From NCBI RefSeq assembly GCF_945957265.1, contig NZ_CAMFKO010000001.1:62001-126000 (forward strand): 64,000 nucleotides of DNA. The letters run 5' to 3'. The first letter of the stretch is position 1; the number at the start of each line of letters is the position of its first letter. The DNA is from an uncultured Dechloromonas sp. (GTDB taxonomy: Bacteria; Pseudomonadota; Gammaproteobacteria; Burkholderiales; Rhodocyclaceae). The notes beneath the pieces were generated by a model that saw only the letters and a list, made by a program, of their open reading frames with translations, was not told the origin of the DNA and ran no database searches. A program made the translations under genes and the position numbers. Below are positions 19,089 through 27,989 of this stretch, in pieces.

Positions 19089-20432
19089 TCAACCCTTTGG
19101 TTGTTCGTTGGTTTTGGCCTCCACCTCGCGCCGAACGAACCTAACATGTTCACGCAAGGCATAGGCTTCGTTGGCAAAACTAGACGGAATTTTCATGCTG
19201 CCCGCACTGCGTTCGATTCGCTCCAGCGTGGCCAGCCAGCGGGTAGTCGACGTCTTGTCTGTGGCCGCATCGACTTCACGTTCAAGCAACGCAAGTTCAC
19301 CATAGAGCAGGTGAATACGCCGCATGATGATCGTCTTGAATACCTGCCAGCAAAATTCGATCAGCGGAATCAGGACAACCACCAGCGGCACCAGCAACAC
19401 AAACACGCGCTCGACATAGCTGGCGGCCACCAAGGGCATGTAGCGTTGCAACATCTTCGGACCAAAGCGCAAATGCCGCATCGCATCAACCGATACCGGA
19501 ATATCGACCGGCATAGTGTTGGGGAATTCTGCCGGTTCCTCAAAAAACCCCTGCGTGGCGTGGACTTCGCGTGCGGCATCAAGCAGCAACTGAACCAGCG
19601 GGAATGCTAATCCCTCGCGAGCAACCAGCATGGCCTTGGTACCAATCAATTGAATTTCCTTGTCAGGAACTTGCTTGGCAAAGTCTACCGACCCTGGGGG
19701 CAGGGATAGCTTCGTGATATAGGGGAAACGTCTTTGATAAGCTTCGGCCCCACTCAGACTCATTAGTTTGAACCCAGGTTCGTTGAGGGCCGCCCAAACC
19801 GGTCCGGCGTGAATGGGGCCGAGCAATAAAATGACATCGACCTCACCATTCCGCAACGCTGCCACCGCATCGAGATGACCTCGCAAATCGAAAGTCGTAT
19901 TGGCGACAGAAACATCGTTGGCTACTAACAACGGTTCGGCAAAAGCACGAACACTACTCTCTGGCGTACCCACAGCAACCCGCTTTTGGCGCAAGTCGCT
20001 CAACTGCGTCAAATTTGCATCACCGCGATAAAAAACCCACAGCGGCTCGTAATACAACGTCGCCAGCATCAGGATCCGGCGATCCTCTTTGGCCCTGACA
20101 ATTCCCCCCGGAATAATGGCCATGTCCACCCCGGAATCGGCTTCAAGCAGCAGGCGAAGGTTTTCTGCTCCGCCAGCCGTCAGTCTCTCTTCCAGCGAGA
20201 CGCCATCGCGGGCAAGAATCCGTCCGTAACGCTGCGCATGAAGATGATTGACGCCGAACTCGGTACCGGAGGCCACTACGGCATGGCGAGGAACCGTACC
20301 CTCCAGATACCAGGCCCCCAATAGCGCAATAGACAATGCGACCACCAGCATCAACGCAGCACGACGCACTCTCGGGTGACTGTCGCCCAAGGATTCTTCC
20401 TGATGTGCCAACGCTTCGTTATGAATAGTCAT
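19089..20432 (-). CDS. TAXI-type solute-binding protein, membrane-anchored
   Basis: 447 aa. One transmembrane helix near residues 25-45 is followed by a periplasmic type II binding-protein domain of the TRAP-TAXI type (GGAENLRLLLEADSGVDMAIIPGG; PLWVFYRG; VAVGTPESSVRAFA; NGEVDVILLLG). A second hydrophobic helix (VFVLLVPLVVVLIPLIEF) near 350 leads to a cytoplasmic coiled tail. TAXI proteins usually deliver solute to a DctM-type permease; none is adjacent, and this double-anchored form is more likely a sensor or an orphan. It sits downstream of msrQ and upstream of the broken SLC13 gene. Confidence 0.75.
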   Translation of the reverse strand: MTIHNEALAHQEESLGDSHPRVRRAALMLVVALSIALLGAWYLEGTVPRHAVVASGTEFGVNHLHAQRYGRILARDGVSLEERLTAGGAENLRLLLEADSGVDMAIIPGGIVRAKEDRRILMLATLYYEPLWVFYRGDANLTQLSDLRQKRVAVGTPESSVRAFAEPLLVANDVSVANTTFDLRGHLDAVAALRNGEVDVILLLGPIHAGPVWAALNEPGFKLMSLSGAEAYQRRFPYITKLSLPPGSVDFAKQVPDKEIQLIGTKAMLVAREGLAFPLVQLLLDAAREVHATQGFFEEPAEFPNTMPVDIPVSVDAMRHLRFGPKMLQRYMPLVAASYVERVFVLLVPLVVVLIPLIEFCWQVFKTIIMRRIHLLYGELALLEREVDAATDKTSTTRWLATLERIERSAGSMKIPSSFANEAYALREHVRFVRREVEAKTNEQPKG

Positions 20433-20477
20433 TGGTAACCGATTTTGACTGATGGAACTGGCTGCTAGCCGGGCTGG

Positions 20478-21077
20478 CTAGCTCCTGGCACGCTTCAATA
20501 TCCGCCAGCCAAACAGGACGGCGAGGACGGTCGCATAGCCAATTGGCCAAAGTAGCGCCGTTCCCTTAGAAAGCCAGAAATAGTGAACCGCCCCCAGCAC
20601 AGCCACCACGTAGGCCAGACGCTGTAAAACTTGCCAGCGTCGCCCGCCAAGCAACTTGATAGCCCAGTTGGACGACGTTGCAGCCAGCGGCAGCAACAAC
20701 AACCATGCCAGGAAACCAACTGCAATGAAACGTCGGTCACGAATATCCTGGAGAATTCCGGCCAACTCAAGCGAATGATCGAAGAAGACAAACGAGAACA
20801 GATGAAGCAAGCCGTAGAAAAAGGCAAAAAGGCCAATCATGCGGCGGAAGCGAACCAGCCATGAAAGTCCGGAGATGTCGCGCAGTGGGCTGATGCTAAG
20901 CGCGAGCATCAGGAAATTGAACGTCCAGATACCCGTCCTGCGCTGCAATGTTTCCACCGGATTGGGGCCGAGCTGGTCATTGAATGTTTCCCAGCCGAGA
21001 AGTACAAAAGGGACGAGAGCCAAGACAAATAGGACAAACTTGCCAAGGAAAATATTTCGATCAGCTGAAGAAGCCAT
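20478..21077 (-). CDS. msrQ: MsrQ, haem-containing membrane subunit of periplasmic methionine sulfoxide reductase
   Basis: 199 aa with about six transmembrane helices and the family histidines (FYGLLHLFSF; VLGAVHYFW). MsrQ is the inner-membrane cytochrome b that passes electrons to the molybdoenzyme MsrP. It starts 3 bp after msrP ends, so the two are one operon. The length equals typical YedZ/MsrQ. Confidence 0.92.
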   Translation of the reverse strand: MASSADRNIFLGKFVLFVLALVPFVLLGWETFNDQLGPNPVETLQRRTGIWTFNFLMLALSISPLRDISGLSWLVRFRRMIGLFAFFYGLLHLFSFVFFDHSLELAGILQDIRDRRFIAVGFLAWLLLLPLAATSSNWAIKLLGGRRWQVLQRLAYVVAVLGAVHYFWLSKGTALLWPIGYATVLAVLFGWRILKRARS

Positions 21078-21080
21078 CGA

Positions 21081-22022
21081 TCAGAACCACTTACGCAAAT
21101 CCATCCCGGCATACAGGCTGGCGACCTGCTCGGCATAGCCGTTGAACGGCAAGGTTTTGCGTTTGCGAAACTCTCCCAGCCTGCGTTCGCTCGACTGACT
21201 CCAGCGACGGTGCGGGACATCCGGATTGACGTTGGCGTAGAAACCGTATTCGGCGGCAGCCGCCTTGATCCAGGTGGTCTGCGGCATTTCGCTGACAAAG
21301 CGAATCTTGACAATCGATTTCGCACTCTTGAAGCCATATTTCCAAGGCACCACCAAACGAACCGGAGCGCCATTCTGGTTGGGCAGTACTTCTCCGTAGA
21401 GTCCGACCGCAAGAATGGTCAGCGGGTGCATGGCCTCATCCATCCGTAGCGCCTCCATGTAAGGCCAATCCAGCAGAGGGAAGCGGATGTAGGGCATCTG
21501 CTCTTGATCGGCCAGCGTGTAGAACTCGATGAATTTTGCGTTGCCCGTCATGCCAACCCGCTTGATGATTTCGATCATGGGTATCCCGACCCAGGGAACG
21601 ACCATGCTCCATCCTTCGACACAACGCATTCGATAAATACGCTCCTCCAACGGAGCAAGTTTGAGCAGATCATCGATATCAATCACCTGTGGCCGCATCA
21701 CCTCGCCTTCGATGCTGATGCTCCACGGTCGGGTTTGCAGGCGATGGGCATTGCGCTGCGGACTATCCTTGTCGGGCCCGAACTCGTAGTAATTGCAATA
21801 GCTGGAGATGGTGTTGAGCGGAGTGGGCTTGTCCGGAAGCGTCCATACGCTTCTCTGGACATCCGACAATTTCTCCCCCGCCTCTGCTCTGGCTCCCGTC
21901 AGGCCAAGAGCGCCCGCAACCATGCCTGCACCAGCCGCCTGAACGAATCGACGCCGCTGTTTATAGATGTCAGGAGAAGTGATCTCCGATGGAAGGATGT
22001 CGCTGGGCTTGGGGAACGGCAT
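21081..22022 (-). CDS. msrP: MsrP, periplasmic methionine sulfoxide reductase catalytic subunit
   Basis: 313 aa from the ATG at 22022; a longer frame begins at 22061. A twin-arginine signal ([12 protein letters not shown]) near residue 20 directs folded export. The molybdopterin-binding sulfite-oxidase fold is clear, with the molybdenum-ligand cysteine in [19 protein letters not shown] and the later motif [19 protein letters not shown]. MsrPQ repairs oxidised methionines in envelope proteins, which is known for the family. It heads a minus-strand unit msrP-msrQ-TAXI-SLC13 remnant, with a perfect island palindrome 145 bp upstream. Confidence 0.93.
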   Translation of the reverse strand: MPFPKPSDILPSEITSPDIYKQRRRFVQAAGAGMVAGALGLTGARAEAGEKLSDVQRSVWTLPDKPTPLNTISSYCNYYEFGPDKDSPQRNAHRLQTRPWSISIEGEVMRPQVIDIDDLLKLAPLEERIYRMRCVEGWSMVVPWVGIPMIEIIKRVGMTGNAKFIEFYTLADQEQMPYIRFPLLDWPYMEALRMDEAMHPLTILAVGLYGEVLPNQNGAPVRLVVPWKYGFKSAKSIVKIRFVSEMPQTTWIKAAAAEYGFYANVNPDVPHRRWSQSSERRLGEFRKRKTLPFNGYAEQVASLYAGMDLRKWF

Positions 22023-22166
22023 AGCGTGACTCCGTTTACAGAAGCGACCGGTTCTGGACATGCCGACCGACGAAGCCTCTATGTTCTTGTTGGAAACCTG
22101 CTTGGCGGGAACTCACTTAACGCTATCAATCATGCCAAGAAAATTGCAGACACAAGCACACGCATC

Positions 22167-22179
22167 GCCCATTTTGGGC
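22167..22179. promoter_or_regulatory. Island palindrome site 3 (perfect, GCCCATTTTGGGC)
   Basis: Exact copy of the consensus, 145 bp upstream of msrP. Confidence 0.75.
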
Positions 22180-22343
22180 AGAACTACTCACCCCCCCGGC
22201 AGGTACGCTCCTTCTTGCAATTCAAGTGATTCCTCAAGCCTCCCCCAAGTGGAAAAACACTTGGTGCTCCTTTTTGACTTGCCGCCCACAGTGAAGAGGA
22301 ACGTGGCGTTCATAGCACTTGCACGAACCTACCCGAATTGGAT

Positions 22344-22356
22344 GCCCAAAATAGGC
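22344..22356. promoter_or_regulatory. Island palindrome site 4 (GCCCAAAATAGGC)
   Basis: One mismatch to consensus, with the flanks TGCCC...GGCA also symmetric. It lies 186 bp upstream of the exported protein gene at 22542. Confidence 0.65.
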
Positions 22357-22541
22357 AAAACAGGAAGCTTCACAAGTTCATAGTCTGGTCGCTACGCCTA
22401 AGATGCGTACTTGGGCATTGTCCAGCATTGGCAAAACACGACCAGGCATCAGGATGCCCCGTGCCCAACAAAGCTTCACGCTTGCTTTCCACAATCGCTG
22501 CACGTATCCCCTACAGCCTTTCACCCCCAATCGGAGAACCC

Positions 22542-23129
22542 ATGAAAAACAAATTCCTTGTTGCAATCCTTGCTTCGACTAGCCTTGTCATCGGTAGCGC
22601 GATAGCTGCCAATGCCCCCTCCGCCACCACACAAACCGTTCCAGCAGTCATTTTGGGTGGCGCCATCAAGGCAGCAGTTGAAGTTGTCTCGGTAGACCAA
22701 AAAGCTCGCAAGCTTAGCTTTAGGACAGAAGATGGAAACGTCCGAGAGGTGGTCGTTGGCAAGGAAATGCGCAATCTGGCACAAGTCAAGGCTGGGGATC
22801 ACGCTGTTGTCCAGTTCAGCCAATTCCTGGCCATGCGTCTGAAGAAAAGCCCCGGTGTGCGTGTCACCGAAGAACGCGAAGGGAGCGTCCGCGCTCCTAT
22901 TGGCGAGAAGCCTGGCGCCGCTGCATTAGCCGAAATCAGCTTCATCGCCGATGTAATCGCAGTCGACACAAAGAAAGGGGTTATCACGATCAAGGGCGCC
23001 AAGGGGAACATTACCGACCTGAAGCTCAGAGACAAGGCTGTCATCGCCGAAATCAAGATTGGTGACCAGGTTGAAGGCACCTATCGCGAAGTCCTGTCCA
23101 TGCAAATTCTGTCGCCCGCTGCTCGTTGA
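22542..23129 (+). CDS. Exported protein with two repeated beta modules
   Basis: 195 aa with a signal peptide (to about residue 23, AIAAN). The mature part has two copies of a roughly 50-residue pattern: VVSVDQKARKLSFRTEDG...VKAGDHAVVQF and VIAVDTKKGVITIKGAKG...IKIGDQVEGTY. This resembles small beta-barrel repeats seen in periplasmic proteins, but I cannot name the family. It forms a single-gene unit divergent from msrP, preceded by a good ribosome site (CGGAGAA). Confidence 0.75.
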   Translation: MKNKFLVAILASTSLVIGSAIAANAPSATTQTVPAVILGGAIKAAVEVVSVDQKARKLSFRTEDGNVREVVVGKEMRNLAQVKAGDHAVVQFSQFLAMRLKKSPGVRVTEEREGSVRAPIGEKPGAAALAEISFIADVIAVDTKKGVITIKGAKGNITDLKLRDKAVIAEIKIGDQVEGTYREVLSMQILSPAAR

Positions 23130-23268
23130 GCACGCAGGAGACTCGAACCCGAGAACCCAGGCGGCTAATCGCCGCCTCTTTCGTTCCAAAAACCGCTTCC
23201 CCACTGGCGAAAATCACGGTTTCGAAAAATCCTACAAGAAGTAGGTGCAAACCTCGAGGGAGCGTTCC

Positions 23269-24447
23269 TCATTCATGAGTACCGAATCGACCAACCGACC
23301 GGCCCGCAAGCAGCAACCAGAGATACCCTAGCCCACCGGAGCACAACGAAGCTACCAGAATGGCCAACTTGGACGAATTGACCGCCCCGGCTTGATCGGC
23401 GAAGGCAAGGTTGGTGATGAAGATCGACATCGTAAAGCCAATACCAGCCAGCAACCCGGAGCCGAAGATATGCTTCCAGCGAAGATCCGGCGGCAGTTTG
23501 GTAACTCCGATCAATACGGCGAACAGACAAAGCAGCGTGACCCCGAGCGGCTTTCCGAGAACAAGCCCACCAATAATTCCGAGGCTGTTGTTCGACAAAA
23601 GCTCCTGCGTTGCCCCGGCGCCGATGACAACCCCGGTATTGGCCAGTGCAAAAATTGGCAAAATGCAAAAGGCTACAGGCTTGTGGAGGAAGTGCTCCAG
23701 GCGATGCGATGGGGATGAAATATCTTCCGAGCGACTGGAGAAAGGAATGACGAAGGCGAGAAGAACGCCCGCAACCGTCGCATGAACCCCGGATTTGAGC
23801 ATCAGGAACCACATCACCGCACCACCCAGCAAATAGGGCGTCAAACTCATGATGCGCCAGATGCGATTCAGGCAGATTAGAAATGCCAGGATGGCCAGGC
23901 TGCCACTTAAATAGATTAGCGACAGATTGGCTGTATAAAAAACGGCAATCACGACGATTGCAACCAGATCGTCGATAACAGCCAGAGCCGTCAGGAATAC
24001 CTTGAGTGAAGCCGGAACACGGCTACCGAGTATGGCCAGAACCCCGAGCGCGAAAGCGATATCCGTCGCCATGGGGATACCGATACCGGCCTGTGTCGGC
24101 GTTCCACGATTCAGCGCAAAATGAATGAGTGCGGGAACGGCTACCCCACCCAATGCCGCAATAACCGGTAGCAAGGCATCTCGAAAATTCGATAATTCAC
24201 CGCTGTAGACTTCGCGTTCAAGTTCAAGTCCGATCAACAAAAAAAATATCGCCATCAGGCCGTCATTCACCCAATGCTCGATGCTCAATCCCAAGATATT
24301 GGCATGCCAGAACTCGAGATACGGGGTCGATATGGCGCTATTCGCGATAGACAGCGATATCGCCGTGCAGAAAATCAGAAAAATCCCCGCACTTTTCTCG
24401 GATTCGAAAAAGCTCTTGAATGTGGCGGATAGGGTCATGGGAGGCAT
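23269..24447 (-). CDS. nhaA: NhaA sodium/proton antiporter
   Basis: 392 aa, the NhaA length, with about twelve transmembrane helices. Key family blocks are HWVNDGLMAIFFLLIGLELERE, PMATDIAFALGVLAILG and the paired aspartates in LTALAVIDDLVAIVVIA, which bind sodium. It exports sodium in exchange for protons at the inner membrane. The ATG at 24447 follows GAGGAAAG and is preferred over an ATG at 24438. It lies downstream of the GGDEF gene on the same strand, with a 128-bp gap. Confidence 0.95.
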   Translation of the reverse strand: MPPMTLSATFKSFFESEKSAGIFLIFCTAISLSIANSAISTPYLEFWHANILGLSIEHWVNDGLMAIFFLLIGLELEREVYSGELSNFRDALLPVIAALGGVAVPALIHFALNRGTPTQAGIGIPMATDIAFALGVLAILGSRVPASLKVFLTALAVIDDLVAIVVIAVFYTANLSLIYLSGSLAILAFLICLNRIWRIMSLTPYLLGGAVMWFLMLKSGVHATVAGVLLAFVIPFSSRSEDISSPSHRLEHFLHKPVAFCILPIFALANTGVVIGAGATQELLSNNSLGIIGGLVLGKPLGVTLLCLFAVLIGVTKLPPDLRWKHIFGSGLLAGIGFTMSIFITNLAFADQAGAVNSSKLAILVASLCSGGLGYLWLLLAGRSVGRFGTHE

Positions 24448-24575
24448 TGTTCCGCACTTTCCTCGTTGAAATGGTTGATATCGCGTCGGAACATTCGGAC
24501 TTTTACCCGAAGCACCAATCCCACGAAACACTGCCCTGAAATTATCTTCATAAGCCCATGCACCGTTGTCTGTCG

Positions 24576-25457
24576 CTAGAGGACCTGCTGAACAATATGG
24601 TCCCGGCCATCGCGTTTGACCTGATACATCAGCTTATCCGCGCATTTGAGCAACGCGTCAAAATCCTGAGGAGCTGCACCATAGCTGGCGACCCCCACAC
24701 TGAAAGTCACCGGCCAGTGCTGTTGCTGCATGGCCAACAGCAAACTTTCACGCAATCTATCCACGTAAGTTGACGCCGATGTGGCACTCATGTTCGGTAA
24801 CAGCAGGGCAAATTCGTCCCCTCCCAGGCGGGCGGGAATATCGCTCGTCCGAATATGCTGGCGAATGACATCAGCCACCGAAACCAGCAACCGATCACCG
24901 CAATCATGGCCTAGCGTGTCATTGACCTCCTTGAAACGGTCGAGATCAATGAATACCGCCGTAACTGGCGCATGCTGTCGTTGTGCCTGCGCCAGGGCCT
25001 GACGCCCACGCTCCTGAAACTCACGACGATTGGGCAATCGAGTCAGGACATCCTCCCGCGCCATGCAGTATTCACGTAACAGAATCCGATGAATTTCTCC
25101 AATTAGTCGTGCAATAACAATAAAAATTGCCAACCGCATCACCGTATTGAAGAAAAGTGGCAGGGAACTTGCTTGCTCGCCAGCCAGCGCAAGATCTGCC
25201 GCAAACCATGCACCGCTTGAAAGCAGAGCCAGGAAGTAGGCCACACGGACACCAATAAACCAACTGGTTATCAATACTGGCAGAATGAAAAAAACGTGGA
25301 ACTCATAGGCCATACCAGTCAATGTATGGACATAACCCACCAACATGGCTATCAGGACACAGAGCATCAAAATTCCGATTCGGATGAAAATGCTCGGTTG
25401 CCAAAGCAAACGCTCTTTCAGTGTCACTGGGGGCTCCCTATTCATTACGATTGCCAT
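24576..25457 (-). CDS. Membrane diguanylate cyclase (GGDEF)
   Basis: 293 aa from the ATG at 25457. The frame runs open to 25613, but that would cover the two palindromes and part of the divergent promoter. Four to five transmembrane helices fill the first 130 residues. The C-terminal GGDEF domain has an intact active site (ARLGGDEFALLLP) and an inhibitory RxxD site (RTSD) five residues upstream, so it should make cyclic di-GMP and be feedback-controlled. It heads a minus-strand unit with nhaA. Confidence 0.88.
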   Translation of the reverse strand: MAIVMNREPPVTLKERLLWQPSIFIRIGILMLCVLIAMLVGYVHTLTGMAYEFHVFFILPVLITSWFIGVRVAYFLALLSSGAWFAADLALAGEQASSLPLFFNTVMRLAIFIVIARLIGEIHRILLREYCMAREDVLTRLPNRREFQERGRQALAQAQRQHAPVTAVFIDLDRFKEVNDTLGHDCGDRLLVSVADVIRQHIRTSDIPARLGGDEFALLLPNMSATSASTYVDRLRESLLLAMQQQHWPVTFSVGVASYGAAPQDFDALLKCADKLMYQVKRDGRDHIVQQVL

Positions 25458-25489
25458 CGTTACCCATGCTAACCCGCATAAGTAGGCAT

Positions 25490-25517
25490 GCTCAAATTGA
25501 GCATTCCCAAAATGGGC
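25490..25517. promoter_or_regulatory. Island palindrome sites 5 and 6 in tandem
   Basis: GCTCAAATTGAGC (25490-25502, a perfect palindrome but a variant of the consensus) and TCCCAAAATGGGC (25505-25517, one mismatch) stand 15 bp apart centre to centre. They lie between the divergent GGDEF-nhaA and SYLF units. Confidence 0.65.
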
Positions 25518-25588
25518 AATGCAGTGTTGTAACGCACCTCCGTTCTTCCTAAAGTGGAAGGCAATTTTTCCTAAAATGTGACGTTGCC

Positions 25589-26185
25589 ATGGAAAGCATG
25601 CAAAAAAAATCAACCTCGCGCCGCACCATAATTCGATTTCTTGGCCTGCTACCTTTAGCGACGTGGTCTTTACTCGCCCAGGGCAAAGAAGGCAGCAAAA
25701 AAGAAAAGCGATGGGAAGTCCGCAAGATGGCCAGTTCTGTTCTGCGCCGCCTGTACCGGATGCAACCTGGTTCGCGCCAGGCCATCGCCGGCTCGGTGGG
25801 CTACGCGGTTTTCAGTAACTTCGGACTCAAGATATTTTTTGCAGGTGGAGGCTCCGGTCAAGGTCTTGTCGTGGACAACACGAACAAGCGGGAGACCTTC
25901 ATGAAAATGTTCGAACTCCAGGCAGGAATCGGAATAGGCATCAAGAAATTTAGTGTTGTTTTCGTTTTTGAAACGCATGATGCGCTACAAAACTTCATCG
26001 ACTCGGGATGGGAGTTTGGTGCCCAAGGTACGGCGGCTGCGACACTGGATAACAAAGGTAAAAGTTACCAAGGCGCCATCTCGGTTGCGCCGGATGTCTG
26101 GCTGTATCAGCTGACAGATAAAGGCCTGGCCCTTGAGCTAAGCGCCAAAGGAAGCAAGTATTACCGGGATGACGATCTCAACTGA
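25589..26185 (+). CDS. SYLF (Ysc84-like) lipid-binding protein
   Basis: 198 aa. A twin-arginine-like or ordinary signal (SRRTIIRFLGLLPLATWSLLAQG) comes first. The SYLF domain is visible: AGSVGYAVFSNFG, GGGSGQGLVVDN, QAGIGIGIKKFSVVFVFET and a final SVAPDVWLYQLTDKGLAL. The family binds phosphoinositides in eukaryotes and probably lipids in bacteria, where the proteins are exported. It is followed by a strong terminator and by the phospholipase gene. Confidence 0.85.
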   Translation: MESMQKKSTSRRTIIRFLGLLPLATWSLLAQGKEGSKKEKRWEVRKMASSVLRRLYRMQPGSRQAIAGSVGYAVFSNFGLKIFFAGGGSGQGLVVDNTNKRETFMKMFELQAGIGIGIKKFSVVFVFETHDALQNFIDSGWEFGAQGTAAATLDNKGKSYQGAISVAPDVWLYQLTDKGLALELSAKGSKYYRDDDLN

Positions 26186-26206
26186 AGATCGACCGCCTCA
26201 TCAGCC

Positions 26207-26249
26207 CCAAAAACAATATCCGCCCAAAATGGGCGGATATTGTTTTTGG
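26207..26249. terminator. Long perfect hairpin, terminator containing an island palindrome core
   Basis: Two perfect 20-nt arms (26207-26226 and 26230-26249) surround AAA. The GC-rich part of the stem is followed by TGTTTTT on the plus strand and by the same on the minus strand, which fits a bidirectional terminator after the SYLF gene. Its centre, 26222-26234, is an exact GCCCAAAATGGGC, so it may also serve as site 7 of the island palindrome, 84 bp upstream of the phospholipase. Confidence 0.75.
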
Positions 26250-26317
26250 GATATCGCTTTAGTCAGGAGAATTCAAACTTCCCTTCCATCGCTCCACTTG
26301 CCAGACAAGGATCTCGC

Positions 26318-27406
26318 ATGAACGCCCTAGCCCTGCCAACACCATCCAAGCTGAAATGCAGAACAGGGGGCTACGTGATTCGTACGTTCATGCTGACTGG
26401 ACTATTTGCTAGCCAGCTTGCGGTAGGCGCAAACAACGCCGATCTGAGCGCTTGCGGCAAGATCAAGGACGATCAACAGCGACTAGGCTGCTATGACTTG
26501 GCGGTTCGACAAGTCGACACAGCGAAGGATTCGCTGACTGTCGCAATTTCAGACAACGCGGGTAGCTCGGTTCCCCTGCGCGTGGCTAGGACACTGGATG
26601 TCACACCGCTATCGAAGCATTGGGAAATTGATCCGGAAAGTAAGAACGGGCTCTGGTCGTTCCGGGCCCACAAGCCTAATTATTTTCTACTTGGCCGCTA
26701 CACCGACAAGATAAATTACCAACCCTACGAGACATATTTCAGGGCGGTCAACGACCCGAATATCGGCCTGAACCATACGGAATCCAAGTTTCAACTCAGC
26801 TTCAAGCTCAAGGCCGCCGAAGACCTGTTCGGACGTGGCATCGATCTCTGGCTAGGCTACACCCAACAAAACTACTGGCAGGTTTACAACAAAAATATCT
26901 CGGCGCCCTTCCGCGAAACCAATTACGAGCCAGAGGCTTTTGTAACGATCCCAACCGATTACAACCTCCTCGGCTTGAATGGGCGCTTCGTCAATATCGG
27001 TTTTGTTCACCAGTCGAATGGCCAAAGTTACCTGTTGTCTCGCAGTTGGAATCGAATCTATGCTCAAGCTGGATTCGAATACGGCGACAACTTCAGTCTG
27101 CTTTTCAAGCCTTGGTACCGCATCCCTGAAAAAGCCACGAATGACGACAATCCACACATTACGGACTATATGGGCAACTTCGAGTTGGTTGCCAACTACA
27201 AACTCGGAAAGCACAGCTTCTCGGCACTCGGGCGCAGCACCTTCGACTTCAATCGCGGTCACCTGCAACTGGACTGGAGCTATCCGCTTTATCAGAAGCT
27301 CCGGGGTTATGTGCAATTCACGACCGGCTATGGCGAGAGCCTGATCGATTACAACCACCATCAGAACACATTCGGGATCGGTGTCATGCTGACCGACTGG
27401 AAATAA
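26318..27406 (+). CDS. pldA: Outer-membrane phospholipase A (OMPLA)
   Basis: 362 aa. After a signal peptide there is an N-terminal extension of about 110 residues, including a short cysteine pair region (ACGKIKDDQQRLGCYD). The OMPLA barrel follows, with the catalytic motif VHQSNGQSYLLSRSWNR, which provides the histidine-serine pair and the SRSWNR signature. OMPLA is a calcium-dependent dimeric enzyme that removes phospholipids misplaced in the outer leaflet. It heads a plus-strand unit with the genes at 27428 and 27990. Confidence 0.92.
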   Translation: MNALALPTPSKLKCRTGGYVIRTFMLTGLFASQLAVGANNADLSACGKIKDDQQRLGCYDLAVRQVDTAKDSLTVAISDNAGSSVPLRVARTLDVTPLSKHWEIDPESKNGLWSFRAHKPNYFLLGRYTDKINYQPYETYFRAVNDPNIGLNHTESKFQLSFKLKAAEDLFGRGIDLWLGYTQQNYWQVYNKNISAPFRETNYEPEAFVTIPTDYNLLGLNGRFVNIGFVHQSNGQSYLLSRSWNRIYAQAGFEYGDNFSLLFKPWYRIPEKATNDDNPHITDYMGNFELVANYKLGKHSFSALGRSTFDFNRGHLQLDWSYPLYQKLRGYVQFTTGYGESLIDYNHHQNTFGIGVMLTDWK

Positions 27407-27427
27407 TCCCCTCCGGCAACGAACGCC

Positions 27428-27934
27428 ATGAAAGACACCCAACTTATGCATTCACTGCTTCGACGCTTCTTAGCCGTCGTTTTGTTCCTAGGCCAGGCAA
27501 TCGCCTACGCTGCGCCCGCTAATGAACAAGAAACACTGGATTTCCTGAAAAACTCATTCAGCCAGGTCGATATCAACCGGATCAGCCGCATCAGCCAGGA
27601 AATGTCGCTGGAACCGGATGTCGCAGCCAAATTCTGGCCGCGTTATCAGGAATACCTGCATCGGCAAATCGCCTTGCGCGACCAGCAACTCGCCACCTTG
27701 ACCGTTTATGCTAATCTGCTGAATCGAAAAAAACTGGATGGCAAGGCGGCGAAGGATTTGCTGCGAGAGAGCCTAGCGCAGGAAGAGCGGCGCGTGGCAA
27801 GCCGCAAGCAACTTATCACCCGAATAAGCGACACCTTGACTCCCATGCAGCAGATACGCCTGTACCAGATCGAACTGCTCCTTGATGCGCAGATTCGCTC
27901 TGGTTTGCTGGCACAGGTTCCATTGGCAGAATAA
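27428..27934 (+). CDS. Small exported helical protein
   Basis: 168 aa, with a signal peptide ending at AYAAP (about residue 29); an internal ATG at 27446 is an alternative start. The mature part is strongly helical, with heptad-like leucines and a final SDTLTPMQQIRLYQIELLLDAQIRSG. The 'L(T/S)PxQ' motif recalls Spy/CpxP-type periplasmic chaperones and related helical hairpin proteins, but the match is weak. It lies 21 bp after pldA and before the regulator, so it is probably part of one unit. Confidence 0.7.
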   Translation: MKDTQLMHSLLRRFLAVVLFLGQAIAYAAPANEQETLDFLKNSFSQVDINRISRISQEMSLEPDVAAKFWPRYQEYLHRQIALRDQQLATLTVYANLLNRKKLDGKAAKDLLRESLAQEERRVASRKQLITRISDTLTPMQQIRLYQIELLLDAQIRSGLLAQVPLAE

Positions 27935-27989
27935 ATCGGCTGAAAGCACGCACTCCCAGCCACTAAACTAGCTTTTCTCAGGGGATACA

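Larger units (their letters stand above)
22023..22541. other. 519-bp divergent control region of msrP and the 22542 gene
   Basis: No gene is supported here. It holds two island palindromes: a perfect one at 22167-22179 and a one-mismatch one at 22344-22356. Each is placed for one of the two divergent units. Confidence 0.6.

Noticed and set aside
20541-20553. Palindrome-like AGCCAATTGGCCA inside msrQ
   Set aside because: It lies within coding sequence and lacks the GCCC/GGGC arms with 5-bp spacing, so it was not counted among the island sites.
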